Below, piece by piece: positions 1 through 10,677 of a DNA stretch of 64,000 nt. The DNA comes from Costus lasius (lineage: Eukaryota; Streptophyta; Magnoliopsida; Zingiberales; Costaceae), in NCBI GenBank assembly GCA_027563935.2, contig CM050453.2:63596018-63660017 (forward strand), given 5' to 3'. Below the pieces are notes generated by a model, which had not been told where the DNA came from, ran no database searches, and was given only the letters and a program-made list of their open reading frames with translations. Position 1 is the first letter of the stretch, and the number at the start of each line of letters is the position of its first letter. A program made the translations under genes and the position numbers.

Positions 1-662
1 TTGTTATTTGGATTCTTGAGTGAGCATATTTTACTTTGTTGTATGTATCTCGTGATTTTTCCTTGCCACTTATTATCATGTTATAGCCGGCACGATTCAT
101 ACTGAGAGGAGGATCGTGACGGTGGATCTTAGTAAAACTTGTGAATCCATGACACGAGAGTGCTTGTTTTTCACTCAAGGGTTTCATAACCTTCCAAAGA
201 ACACATAACGTTTATTTAGAACGATCCATCGCGAGAGTAGGAAACCGTTCTAGATAAAGACCGAGGTGTACCACCGAGAGTGGGCACCTTGTACCTTAGG
301 GAAAGGTTCCTCATGCAAAAACCTTGAATCCATGTGATTAATCTTCTTAGATGCAATCAAAATCATCGGTGTAGTGGCTGCTAAAGCCCTAATCTCTCTC
401 TTATATAGACTCTTTCCGTAGTTGCCGTAATTTCTTGCTTTCGTTCATTGACTCTAGAAACATCATCTCGATTTGCTTAGCTATTGAAACTTAGACTTTA
501 TAGTGCTTAACCTTGTTCCCTGTGAGTTCGACAACCTTTTATGTTACTACGACATAACCATGCACTCGCGGGACGTGTCAAGGTCATCCTATCCTTGAGC
601 ATAGTGAAAGCTCTACTAGTTGACTTCGTCTAACTAAAGTCCTCTTGCTTCATACAATTGGT
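1..662. other. Decayed repeat, possibly gypsy LTR remnant
   Basis: No credible coding frame is present. A stretch near 515-560 (ttccctgtgagttcgac) resembles the 'CCTGTG..TTCGAC' segment often found near the 3' end of plant Ty3/gypsy LTRs, and a tatatag motif lies near 402. No partner LTR, primer site or target duplication can be seen, so the assignment is weak. The block ends where a copia-type LTR fragment begins at 663. Confidence 0.3.
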
Positions 663-1600
663 TGTTGGGAAACCCTGTGGATATTTTACAATTTTTCAGA
701 GCCATTACAACACATACGCATTGCACAGCGGAAGAATATCCCCGAAACAGGCCAGTCCCAAAAACCCAGTGAAGATCGTCAAGCGAGGGAGTCGACACGA
801 TAAGATAGAAAATACCTTAAAGCAAGATGAGGCCGATGTCGAGGTAGGCGCCTAAGCGTTCGCCCTCTGCAGTCTCACACACACGGATGCCTCAAGCTCT
901 CTTCTTCCATGCCCAGTGCTAGCCTCGGGAAGAAGATCCATGCCTTTGTTCACCTTCTTCAAGTCTTGCGCCACCTCCAAGGATGAAGCGCCAAAGAAGA
1001 AGGAGAAGGAGAAGAGATGCCACCAAGCACAAGTCCACCTTGCGCCAAGAGGAAGGGGAGGAAGCTTGTTTGCGGCAATGGAAGAGGAGCTTGTGCCAAT
1101 GAAGTCCTTGCTCTCGCCCCATAACTTGCTCTCGCCCTTTGATGTGCTCACGCCTCTTGAATATATTGCATGAAGGAGCTCATGCATCCTTCCAATATAT
1201 AGAAGCAAGGGGCGGTCAAGAGAATAAGGGGTGGGCGCAAGTCCAAGCAAGAGGGGCGGCTAGGGTTAGGGTGAGGTGGCAATTAGGGTTTATGGCTTTG
1301 GAAAGTCTCCAAGACTTTTCCATAAACTCCTTGCAATTACCCAAGACTTACCATATAAGCCTGCCATGCCTTAGATGCCTCAAGCCTTGCCTTACAGGCA
1401 AGCTTTCCATCCAAGCATGAAGGGGGAGGTGCCAATTCCTTCCAAAGCAAGCAAATTGCGCCAAGCTCACCCCATTATGCCCTTGGCGCCAATGGGGTTG
1501 GCTTTTCTCCCCATTATACCCTTTTAGCCTTTTGCCTCTTCATGACAACTATTTATTGGGCTTCATTGGATAATGAGCAAGCCCAAACTTCATTGCATGG
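663..1600 (-). mobile_element. CopC-family LTR fragment, reverse orientation
   Basis: Read on the minus strand, this matches the 3' half of the CopC LTR (compare 18700-19488). It shares the terminal tgttggg/cccaaca end, the 'ttttacaatttttcagag' segment, 'cacacacacggatgcctc', and the region holding paired cattggcgcc / cccattat motifs. The divergence is clearly higher than between the two CopC LTRs. The outer half of U3 is missing and similarity fades near 1600. No primer site adjoins 663, so this is a truncated solo LTR rather than the end of an element. Short open frames here are LTR sequence, not genes. Confidence 0.7.
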
Positions 1601-1691
1601 TGATGTAGGGACATCTTCAAGGACTTAATTGTGCTTGATGTTATTTTGGGAAAATTGTTGCATTTTGATATTTTGGGACTTGTTTCATGTT

Positions 1692-2962
1692 TGTATGTTG
1701 CAACATTATCTTGCCTCAGCACTTGTTGTTGTTGTTGTTAGGATTAGACTAGGATTTATTTTCCAAGTCTTTTTTTTTTATTTTGTAGTGAATGTAGTAG
1801 GATGTTGTAGCCTAGGATATTTGCACCTGTAATGCACTTACAAGGCACCGCCCACTCCCTCAACTACACATTAGACCTCAACATTGAAGAAGTCAACTAC
1901 AAAGTCAACATCATGCAACCTCACATCAACACTCAGCCCACAGCCTTCTACATCAAATCAGCATCGTCAAATTCAGCAAGACAACTTGGAATTGCATCAA
2001 GACCAGCCCACATCATTCAATCCAACATTTCAAATCAGCAGCATTCTAGTTCAGCCGAGACTTCAACTCAACAGCTACTTCCATACTTCAAATCAACAGC
2101 TGCCTCCACTTGTCGAATCAACTACCACGCCAAGATCAAGTTCAAATTGTCAAGGTCAACAGCTAATCAAAGCCAGCCTAGCATCTCCAGCACTTGCAGC
2201 CTCCTGCCAAAACCAAATCCTATCCAACTCCAACGTTACTCATACAACCGCCCATATCATCCAATAAGAAAGCTTGAAGGACTTCTCATCTCAACCATCC
2301 AATTCGAAAACAAAGGACAGCAACCATGGATGTAATGTGAAGGAATATTGTCGTTGAGGGAAAGGGGTTTAAAGCCCTTGTAATTGTCCACACTGCACTA
2401 AGTTGAAATCGTTTTGAAGAAACCTTGTGTTAGTTATGTTTGTCGTGCCGAGAGTGGAGCTTGCTCCTCTTGTGTACCGAGGGTTGAGCTTGCTCCTCTC
2501 TTATCCTTCTCTTCTCTTCTCCTCTATCAATCTCTTCTCTTCTATTCTCTTCAATTTCTTCACAGCCGACCACCTCATCAAAACTTCAATCTTCTCTTCT
2601 ATTGCTCTTGCTTCCATCTCGTCCAGCCATTAGTCGCTTCATCCTTCCACGCTCCATTACACATGCACTGTTACTGTTCCATTGGTTTGCTGAAGCCCAC
2701 GATAGTCATCTGCATTGGAGAAGCTGGCAACTTGAAGGTGCAGCAACACAAACCTTGGAGGTCATTCGGTTAAGGCCCTGCCATACGACACCAAGAAGGG
2801 GTTCGGCCCCCTTCCTTCAAGGAGGCCTCAGGAGCTTTCTCTCCTTCTCAACCCCTAGAACCACATACCATACATCCCATATTAGAACTTTATTCTCACT
2901 ATTACATTGATAGAGCAACATACCTAAGGTGATCTAGGGCTTAGGATTTTCATCCTTTATCA
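1692..2962 (+). repeat. 5' LTR of GypN (non-autonomous gypsy-type element)
   Basis: A direct repeat of this block occurs at 28228-29426. It starts TGTATGT(T/C)GCAAC and ends at CA directly before a primer site. The copies differ by scattered substitutions and small indels (for example nine extra bases near 1818 and extra TTCTC units near 2540), which makes this an older pair than the copia LTRs. The exact 5' edge is uncertain because no purine tract precedes the 3' copy. The CA-rich centre (1832-2335) is open in two overlapping frames, which reflects composition. Confidence 0.65.
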
Positions 2963-2963
2963 G

Positions 2964-2975
2964 TGGTATCAGAGC
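2964..2975 (+). other. Primer binding site of GypN
   Basis: TGGTATCAGAGC, complementary to the 3' end of plant initiator methionine tRNA, lies one base after the LTR end (CA at 2961-2962). It fixes the 5' LTR boundary and the plus orientation of the element. Confidence 0.8.
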
Positions 2976-4732
2976 AACCCTTAGGTGCTGTTTGTTTGAT
3001 GCGAAATAGCTTATGAAAATTTCCTGCTGTTTGTGCTCTCTGTTTCCTGGAATTTCTGAAGTTTTCTGAACTTAGCTTTGAGTAGTTGAGTCTCTGATTT
3101 GTTAGTTTTTACTCCGGATGATCTCTTATTCACGCATCTCTGGATTAGTTTCTCTGAATGCAACTATTTGCATTGGGAAAGTTGAGCCGAGTATCTCCTG
3201 AAACTTGCATGGAAACTGTTCGATAAAATTCCTATTATTGTAGCTTACCACATTTGTGATTTTTCCTAAGTTCCGACCGTGTTTTCTTATTGCTAAGTGG
3301 AAATTGTTGTTGAATTTTCTGGACGCATCTCTGAGCTTCCCGTTGACATTGTTTTCTAACCAACCTATGAAATCTATTTGTTTGCTGATTTTATGAAATT
3401 CTGCTTGCTAAATTGTTCTGCCGTGACTCTGCCTCTGAAAACCTACTGTGTTTGCTGAGTTGCTATTTTCTTTGCATTGGAGAATTTCTGCACGTGTGTT
3501 TCTGGACTGAGCTTCATTTGTCCCTCTGAAATTCTAGTTTGTGTGATTTCTTAGCATCGATTGGATCTTTCTTTACCGATTTCCTGCGCAACAGATTTCT
3601 GAATATTCCTGAATATATATTCTGAATGAAATTGCCGATCCTGTTGCTGAAACTGCAATCGCTGGATTTACTGTAGCTAACCAGATTTCTTGTTTAGGGC
3701 TATTAGTTGCGTTTCCTTCTGAACTAGGATTCTACACATATTCTGTGGTATTTCTAAAGGTCTATTTCTCTATGTGTAATGCTGAGATTTGGTATCATTT
3801 GATTCTCAACACCGTTTGTCGTCTCTGCTGTTTTCTTTGGATTGAATCTGACTATAGAATTGCTGAACTTTGTTGAAATTTGGTTTTGCCCTCGCCATTC
3901 AGGGTCCTCACCTGATTGGCCATTCTGAACTGAGAACGCAAATTGGGTGTGGGACATCTCAACATTGGGTGGACCACCACATTCAACTTGCTAAACTTGC
4001 ACACTTGTCTAATTTTCTTGTTTTTCAGCTAGACGCACTGTTGCTTACCGGCTTGAGTGTTGATCCTTGCGCTGGGTTCCTGTTGTACTGTTGGTACAGC
4101 TTCTTCATTACATCTTATAGTTAGCCTGGTTAGATATTTTCATGGCTGCGTTTTACCATTAGGTTTCTCTGCTAAGGAACATTGCCACAGCACATTCATA
4201 TGAGATTGGTCACTGCTCTTGTAAACTGGTTTCTTAAGCTGAAATTTGAACTCACAACTCCTAGAGTGTACACCTCATAGTACCTGTTAGTGTTTGTCCT
4301 GCTAATATTACTTGCTAAGTGCTGGCATTCCTTACCTTCTAACTGCTGAGCTCCATTGGTAGACTCAATTCTGCAATTAGGTGCTATCTTCTAATATTGA
4401 TTATCCTGCTCATTGCTGGCTTGTTAGTTTCTTTTCTTGCTGAATTTTGCTGTCTGCTAATACTCAATTATTTACGGTGCTGCAAAACTGATTTCGTCTT
4501 CTGTGAACTGTTTGGCTGCAAATTTAACTCCATATGAAGCTGTATTTGACTTGTGATTGCCATCTACTATTGCTGAACAAAGCTGGAATTCATGATATTA
4601 CCACTGTTCATTGCTGAAATTTTCTAGTTTTAGTATAGCTCAACTGTTTACCTTGCTATTGCTGAATCTAATTTCTATTGAATATGTGTAACATTTTATA
4701 CCCGCGTCATCAATTGCTCACTCTGAATTTTC
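2976..4732 (+). other. Untranslated leader of GypN
   Basis: This T-rich stretch of about 1.75 kb has many 'ctgaa', 'ttgctg' and 'tttctg' words, no long open frame and no recognised domain. It lies between the primer site and the first recognisable coding block. Ordinary gypsy elements carry gag here, so the absence of gag supports a non-autonomous derivative. Confidence 0.55.
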
Positions 4733-5149
4733 ATGTTGAGCTGCTCAATATTTTCAACTCTTAAATTTTCAAACATGGCATCTAGTTTCACTCCAAAACA
4801 ACTGCGCATAATCCATGATAAACTCAAGGCCATGAACCAAATTTTAGAAGAGAGTAATAATCGATACAAGGATGGACTTCCAACCTATAGAATCACCCTT
4901 AGGTCTGATTATTTTCACACTTATACTAAAATTGATGATAGGGTGTGTAAGATTGCCATTGATGAACGTATAGGATTCAACTTTATAACTTCCCTAGCAA
5001 TTGATAAATTCAAGTTGGCCACCAAACCTAACCCACACCCTTATACCATTACTTGGGAAGATGGAACCCGGACCTTGGTGACTACATTGCAACCTCTACT
5101 CTTCCTTATGTATTTAGCACGCGAACATACCATGCACGACCGGATGTAG
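4733..5149 (+). pseudogene. Gypsy-type retropepsin-like fragment, N-terminal part
   Basis: The likely original start is the ATG at 4775 (MASSFTPKQL). The C-terminal half (VCKIAIDERIGFNFITSLAI, then KLATKPNPHPYTITW) aligns by pattern with the N-terminal half of plant Ty3/gypsy proteases, which run 'C..IIDGGS..N..S..L...L.L...PHPYKL.W'. The catalytic D-[ST/G]-G-[ST] signature is replaced by D-E-R-I, so it cannot be an active aspartic protease. The frame runs into unrelated sequence after about 5095. The matching C-terminal half of the domain is at 27034, about 22 kb away. This is a dead fragment of GypN. Confidence 0.6.
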
Positions 5150-6759
5150 AGCCAAAATTCACTGGCAGACCGGTCAGCCAGCTTGCCAATCAACTGAGGC
5201 CTTGACGGTTGAATCCCTCCTTTGCTTCCGTTCGCATTAATGCTTCATGACTGAATACTTTCTATTGGACTATTAGATTGGCCCCTTCTTTGCCTCCTCC
5301 TTCCCCTTTCTTAAGTTCCGTTCCCATTTTGCTTTCAAGCCAGCCAACAGGGGGAGTTGAATGAGGACTAACGCGCTCCTTAAAGAAACTCAACGCACGC
5401 TTCGTCGTCTCCACCAAAACTCCTAATGCGCCCTTCTATGTTCAAGTTCTTTCACCTACGCTTGTTAGGGAGCAACAGACAACAACGCGACAAGAAGGCT
5501 ATTCAAGGTTGTTAGATGGGTTCGTCACCCTGTCTCACTCAAGTTCATTGGTTTCGAGAGCATTCCGCCTGTTTTTGAGCCCAGAAGCTTCCTCTTTCAT
5601 CAATATGAAAGCGTCCTCTTAATAGTGAAAAGTGCTAGTCCCAACCTGACGCGCTAGCTAACGTGCTTCGTAAACTCCGCTTGTTGGAGTGAAACGCCGG
5701 AAATGACTTCCTAACCATTCACTCACCAGAGGGAATGCAAGTTAGCGCTCCTTTGCCTCCGCTTGTTGCTTGTTGGTTTGGAGGAAAACCCCTTACGGGT
5801 GGTAGGCACTTTTAGTCTTCAGAGGGCATATCAATGCCGAATTTCGAATGAGCATTAAGAATAGACTTCGAGACCCATTTCAACTGATCCGGACCTGTTT
5901 TAGTCATTTACCCTGACACTAATAGCGATCGTGCTCGTAGTACCACGTGGTTGGTGCACTAGGCTGATCGAGATTCTACTTTTAGGATCTAGCACCTTGG
6001 GGGATTATTAAGTGGGAGATTTCCCCCGATAATTCCCCTAGTTTGAGTTTAAAGCATAGGGGCAGTAGTAGGGCAGAAACATTTAGGCAAACAGAAGGAA
6101 AGCGCCTAAGACACTGAACTACTCGCCATAGACAACCCGATCATGGGTCACGAGATTCGAATTAGTTCAAATCAAATACAAATAGGCCCTCGGCCCTGAT
6201 TCAACTTCTCCCAAGGGAGGGACTAGTGTGACCATCCATAGCCTACAACGGGCGAGAGGGACGTCTGGGAGAATGCTTGGCCTCCTGCACCAGAACCTCA
6301 CCCTTCGGGTGAGCTTCTGGTGTGAGTCAGGCGTTCAGTAGAAACTGATAGATAGCCGAGGAAGAATATGTATGCTATTCCATGACGAACCTGTCATTCT
6401 GAGGATATTCTCCGCTCTCGTCCAATCCGAAGCTGTGGGATGTAAAAATGCATCGGTAGGGGTGTGTGCAAGAACGTTGTTCTCTCTAATACAACACTAG
6501 TTCGTAGGGTAAACTAAGAGAGAGGAACGTTGAAACCTTCATCATCAGTATCCACTGCATAGGCCGATGATAAAAAAAAAGAGATTCCAAGAAAACTAGG
6601 ACCTGAGAGAGTCCCCGTTGGGCCCGGTAGGTCCGTAAAACTCACTAGGATAAGCGGTATTATTAAACCAGATGAAACAACAAGCGATAAAACCAAAGAC
6701 GGATAAAGCACCTAAACGTTCCTCTCCCTTATAAAAAGGAGGTTCAAACCTGGGCTGTA
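5150..6759. other. Organelle-like (possibly mitochondrial) DNA insert, left part
   Basis: Composition changes here: GC is higher and there are no retroelement domains. The text resembles plant mitochondrial intergenic DNA, with short direct words and a strong hairpin at 6288-6322. I recognise no mitochondrial gene, so this is an impression, not an identification. The block continues at 26668 on the other side of CopC, because the TSD CTCGC shows the two flanks were once joined. It separates the two halves of the GypN protease. Confidence 0.35.
6288..6322. other. Strong stem-loop
   Basis: Inverted repeat: CACCAGAA, C, CTCACCC, loop TTC, GGGTGAG, C, TTCTGGTG. That gives fifteen pairs with a single C-C mismatch. 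Such hairpins are common near transcript ends in plant mitochondrial DNA. Function is unknown. Confidence 0.7.
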
Positions 6760-6764
6760 CTCGC

Positions 6765-7206
6765 TGTTGGTGTATATGCCCTAGGACCTAGTTTTGGTCC
6801 ACTTATGTACTACTTGACTTTGATATTTATATATATCATTCTGGCATTGTCATTGTCAATGTTTGTTTACATCTGCGCACATGTACTAACATGATAATGT
6901 CCCTGGAGACAGATTGGATCTGTGCTCAAACTATTGTCCCCAGTCGATGTACCTTAGTGGATATGGGACAGCTATGGTACTTGAGAGACTGGTATGTGAG
7001 CTGGTTAGGTACGTGGTGCTAACGCAGACACATGGGTATATCATTGGAGGATATACTGGAAAGACCCGCTGTGAGGCTATGACTTGGTGTCATAAGTTAT
7101 CCTCACAAGTGACAGGAGATGCATTGATCCCTTGACTTGAGGTCATTGATCGTTCTATATGGTTAGCGACTTGCTTTGATACAACCTAACACCTCGCCGT
7201 AGTTGG
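6765..7206 (+). repeat. CopC 5' LTR, segment 1 (U3 start)
   Basis: Matches 24770-25211 of the 3' LTR with no difference seen. It ends with GTTGG (7202-7206), the target duplicated by the solo LTR insertion. The open frame at 6914-7135 lies inside U3, recurs in the 3' LTR and is not a gene. Confidence 0.95.
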
Positions 7207-8897
7207 TGTTGGGGTATGCCCTTAAGGCTAATGTTTGAGGCCTTGGGATTCTTTCAGTATCATGTATAAACTCTTATGTTTATAAAGGCAATGGTTGTTA
7301 TTCAGTTTGTTACATTGTCTGCAGCAATAAGTGTGCTTCTGAATAATGTCTCAATGCTGTTCAGCTTGGCTGACATGCTGTAATGTCCTTAGTCGAGATA
7401 TCTTGGTGAACATGAGACAGCCTTGATATGATTGAGACTAATATGTGTTCTAATCTTGTAGGATGCTTCGAGCATGGAATAAGATGTAGACTCATGGGTA
7501 CATTGGATGTACTGGACAGACCCTACTAGGATATTCAATTGCTTGTCACAATGTGAATAATCCTTGTTTGCAATAAGTGGCACATGTCCTCTGACTTGAG
7601 ATCACTTGTGTTTCTAAATGATGATTGTCATTGTTTTGAGGTAGTTCAATATCATTTGAAACATAATGGTTATATACTATCTTGGATAATGATCATGAGT
7701 CAGGTTAGAATACTAGTGATAGATATAGGATTGCCATCTCCTTGATTGGAGTGTGATGTTCTAAAGGGGCCCCTGGATGAGATGATTGAGAAAGTGTATG
7801 GCCATACCCAGGTGACTATGTTCATCTGATCTAATCATGCTCATCATATTGGAGTCACAGGCTTGACACGCTTGTCCAATAAGAACATCCAGTGGCAAAG
7901 GAAACATGTATGCCTAGTGAAGTGGATTCACACTTATGCTATGGTTTGGGTGTAGTCTTGGAAGACTCTTTCCTTTATATCGGGAGACAGTGATGTGTTG
8001 CTAGATACCCCTCACTGATCGTGATAACGTAAGTTATCGTTACCGACATTTAAAGGAAACCCTCAGGGTCGCACAATTTGATGATATGGCTTACTCATGT
8101 CAGATCGTGTGGACTGAATTGTTTTGGTTCAGTTTAAAGGAATTTAAACTCTGATTGTAAGTGAGATCTGGTCTGATCATGTTTGATTGATTAGGACTTG
8201 AGATCGGTAAACTTCGATTGAGAGTATTGATGCTAGATCGGTGAGATCAAGAGCATCGAGAGATCAACGGTTAGATCTTGAACCTTTAGGTTCAATGAGA
8301 TCTAGACCATGGCTTGGGCTGATTTGATTTGGTTTTTGAACCAAATTCAATTGAACCGGCTCATCATGTGAGCGCTTGGTTCAAAGGTTCAAAGAGTGAA
8401 AAGAAGTTGCGTTCGGTTCACTTGGAGTGAACGCATAACGCTAGAGAAATAAAGGGTTGCTATTTTTGGAAATCATTTTGGCAACGCCTCCACGTTCATG
8501 AGGAACGTTTTTCTCTTGTCACCTCTCTTCACTTCTTGACAACTCTCCCTCTCGTGTGGCTTCTCTCGACGAGTGTAGAGGAAGGCTTTCGAAAACCCAA
8601 GAGATCTCATCTCCTCCACACAAAGGACCCTTGAAGCCTTGCTAGCACAAGAAGCAACAAGGAGTAGGCCATCACATCTTGTGTGCGGTGCCTTTGGAGA
8701 AGAAGTGCTTGCATCTTTCTCTTCCAAGTTGCCATCCAAGTCATGGCAATGGTATGATTCCTTCATCATCTTTACAAAGATTTAAAGTTGATCATATGAA
8801 TATATCACATGCGATCCTAAGACACCCTAATTCCGCCCATGCAATTTTAAGTTGCGCATGCTTAGGGTTTCGCCCCCTATTTCATAGGGACCTTTCA
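7207..8897 (+). mobile_element. Solo LTR of the CopA/CopB family
   Basis: A complete LTR of 1691 bp, TGTTGGGG...CCTTTCA, with target duplication GTTGG at 7202-7206 and 8898-8902 and no internal region. This is the usual product of recombination between two LTRs of one element. It carries the family landmarks: the palindrome GTATGGCCATAC at 7796-7807 and ATGGCAATG followed by GTATGA at 8743-8757. It is the only complete solo LTR in the window. Confidence 0.95.
8743..8757 (+). promoter_or_regulatory. Predicted start codon plus splice donor in the solo LTR
   Basis: ATGGCAATG followed by GTATGA, the same arrangement as in all other CopA/CopB LTRs that contain this region. With no internal region there is nothing to splice to. 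It shows that the motif is kept in an LTR that is diverged elsewhere. Confidence 0.5.
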
Positions 8898-8902
8898 GTT
8901 GG

Positions 8903-8971
8903 GAGGTCATAACGGTTGTCATTGAGCATATCACGACCCATATGAGAAGGTCAATGGACAGACATAGGATT
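8903..8971 (+). repeat. CopC 5' LTR, segment 2
   Basis: A 69-bp piece of CopC LTR between the solo LTR and CopA-1, matching 25212-25281. It lacks one A (catatgag versus catatagag). It ends in GGATT (8967-8971), the CopA-1 target duplication. Confidence 0.95.
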
Positions 8972-10657
8972 TGAAAGTACCCCTTAAACTAAAGGGGGGT
9001 CCCCTTCTAGGGGGAGCGAAAACCCTAGGCAGTGGCGCATAAAATTTTTTGGGCAGCGGATTAGGGTTTCAAGAATCGGTTCATGTGATATGATCAACCA
9101 AATGGAAACGATTGCATGTAAGAGATAAAACTCATACCATAGCCATTTCGAATGGCGCCTAGGAAGCAAAGATCAAAGCAGATCTTCTCCAGAGGTGACG
9201 CACACAGTTGATGTCGCCTACTCCTCTTTGCGATCCTTGTGCTAGCAAGATCCAAAGAAGTCTTTGATCGAAAATGAGAAAGGGATGAAGAGATCTTTTC
9301 TTTGCCGATTTCTCCTCCAAATCCAAGGCGTCGTCACCCACGGAAAAACAAGAGGAATGCGTTCAAGTGGCGAGAATAGAGAGAGCACCCCCTTTCGAAC
9401 GTGAGACTCTCCAAGTGGAGATCATGGTTGCTAAAAATAGCACCACAAACCGCCCAACATGTTCACGCCAAGTGAACTTGTCGCCAATGCTTGAACCATT
9501 TTGGTTTAATTTAATTTTGGTTCAATTACCAAATAAACCAAACGACATGGCCTAGATCATATTAAAACCCTAAGGTTCCAGATCTAGCCGTTGATCTCTA
9601 TGATGCTCCTGATCTGACCGATCTAGCATCTCTTCTCTCGATCGAAGCTTACCGATCTCAAGCCCTAATCAATCAAACATGATCAGACCAGATCTCACTC
9701 ACAATCAGAGATTAAATCCCTTTAAACTGAACCCGAAACAATTCAGTCCACACGATCTGACTTAAGTAAGCCATATCATCAATTGTGCGACCCTGAGGGT
9801 TTCCTTAAAACATCGGTAACGATAATTTACATTATCACAACCAGTGAGGGGTATCTAGCAACACATCACTGTCTCCCGATATCAAGGAAAGAGTCTTCCA
9901 AGACTTCACCCAAAAACAGCACAAGTGTGAATCAATTCACAAAGCATACATGTTTCCTTTGCCACTGGATGTTCTTATTGGACAAGCCTGTCAAGCTCGT
10001 AACTCCAATATGATGAGCATGATTAGAACAGATGAGCACTGTCACCTGGGTATGGCCATACACTCTCTCAATCATCTCATCCAGGGGGCCCCTTTAGAAC
10101 ATCACACTCCTTAAACAAGGAGACGGCAATCCTATGTCTATCACTAGTGCTCTAACCTGATTCAAGCTCACCATCCAAGATAGTCTATAATCATTATGTT
10201 TCAAATGATATTGAACTACCTCAAAACAATGACAATCATCATTTAGAAAACACAAGTGATCTCAAGTCAGAGGAAATGTGCCACTTGTCTTAATCAAGGA
10301 ATATTCACATTGTGACAAACAATTGAACATCCTAGTAGGGTCTGTCCAGTACATCCCATGTACCCATGAGTCTACATCTTATTCCATGCTCGAAGCATCC
10401 TATAAGATTAGAACACATATTAGTCTTAACCATATCGAGGCTGTCTCATGTTTACCAAGATATATCGACTAAGGACATAATAGCATGTCAGCCCAGCTGA
10501 ACAGCTTTGAGACATTATTCAGAAGAACATATATTGCAGCAGACAATGTAGCTAACTGAATAACAACCATGCCTTTATAAACACATAGAGTTTATTACAT
10601 GATACTTGTTACATTCCCATAGGCCTCAAACATTAGCCTTAAGGGCATACCCCAACA
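8972..10657 (-). repeat. CopA-1 3' LTR
   Basis: On the plus strand it begins TGAAAGTACC and ends CCCCAACA, directly followed by the reversed purine tract. It contains GTATGGCCATAC at 10050-10061 and a 64-codon antisense frame (10278-10472) that recurs in sister LTRs. Confidence 0.95.
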
Positions 10658-10668
10658 ATCTCCCACTT
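10658..10668 (-). other. Polypurine tract of CopA-1
   Basis: Reads AAGTGGGAGAT on the minus strand, directly before the 3' LTR. It primes plus-strand synthesis. The same tract is present in all copia elements of the window. Confidence 0.85.
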
Positions 10669-10677
10669 GCACTTAAT

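Noticed and set aside
852..1420. Several short frames around 850-1420 on both strands
   Set aside because: They lie inside a diverged CopC-family LTR fragment; the equivalents in the CopC LTRs (18983-19455, 26157-26629) are also LTR sequence.
1832..2335. 167-codon frame, repeated at 28357-28860, as a possible gene in the GypN LTR
   Set aside because: Two overlapping frames are open at once in both LTR copies, the sequence is CA-rich and lacks stops for that reason, and no domain is visible.
6514..6711. 65-codon minus-strand frame as a mitochondrial gene
   Set aside because: Hydrophobic stretches are present but it matches no mitochondrial protein I can recognise, and it overlaps non-coding-looking sequence.
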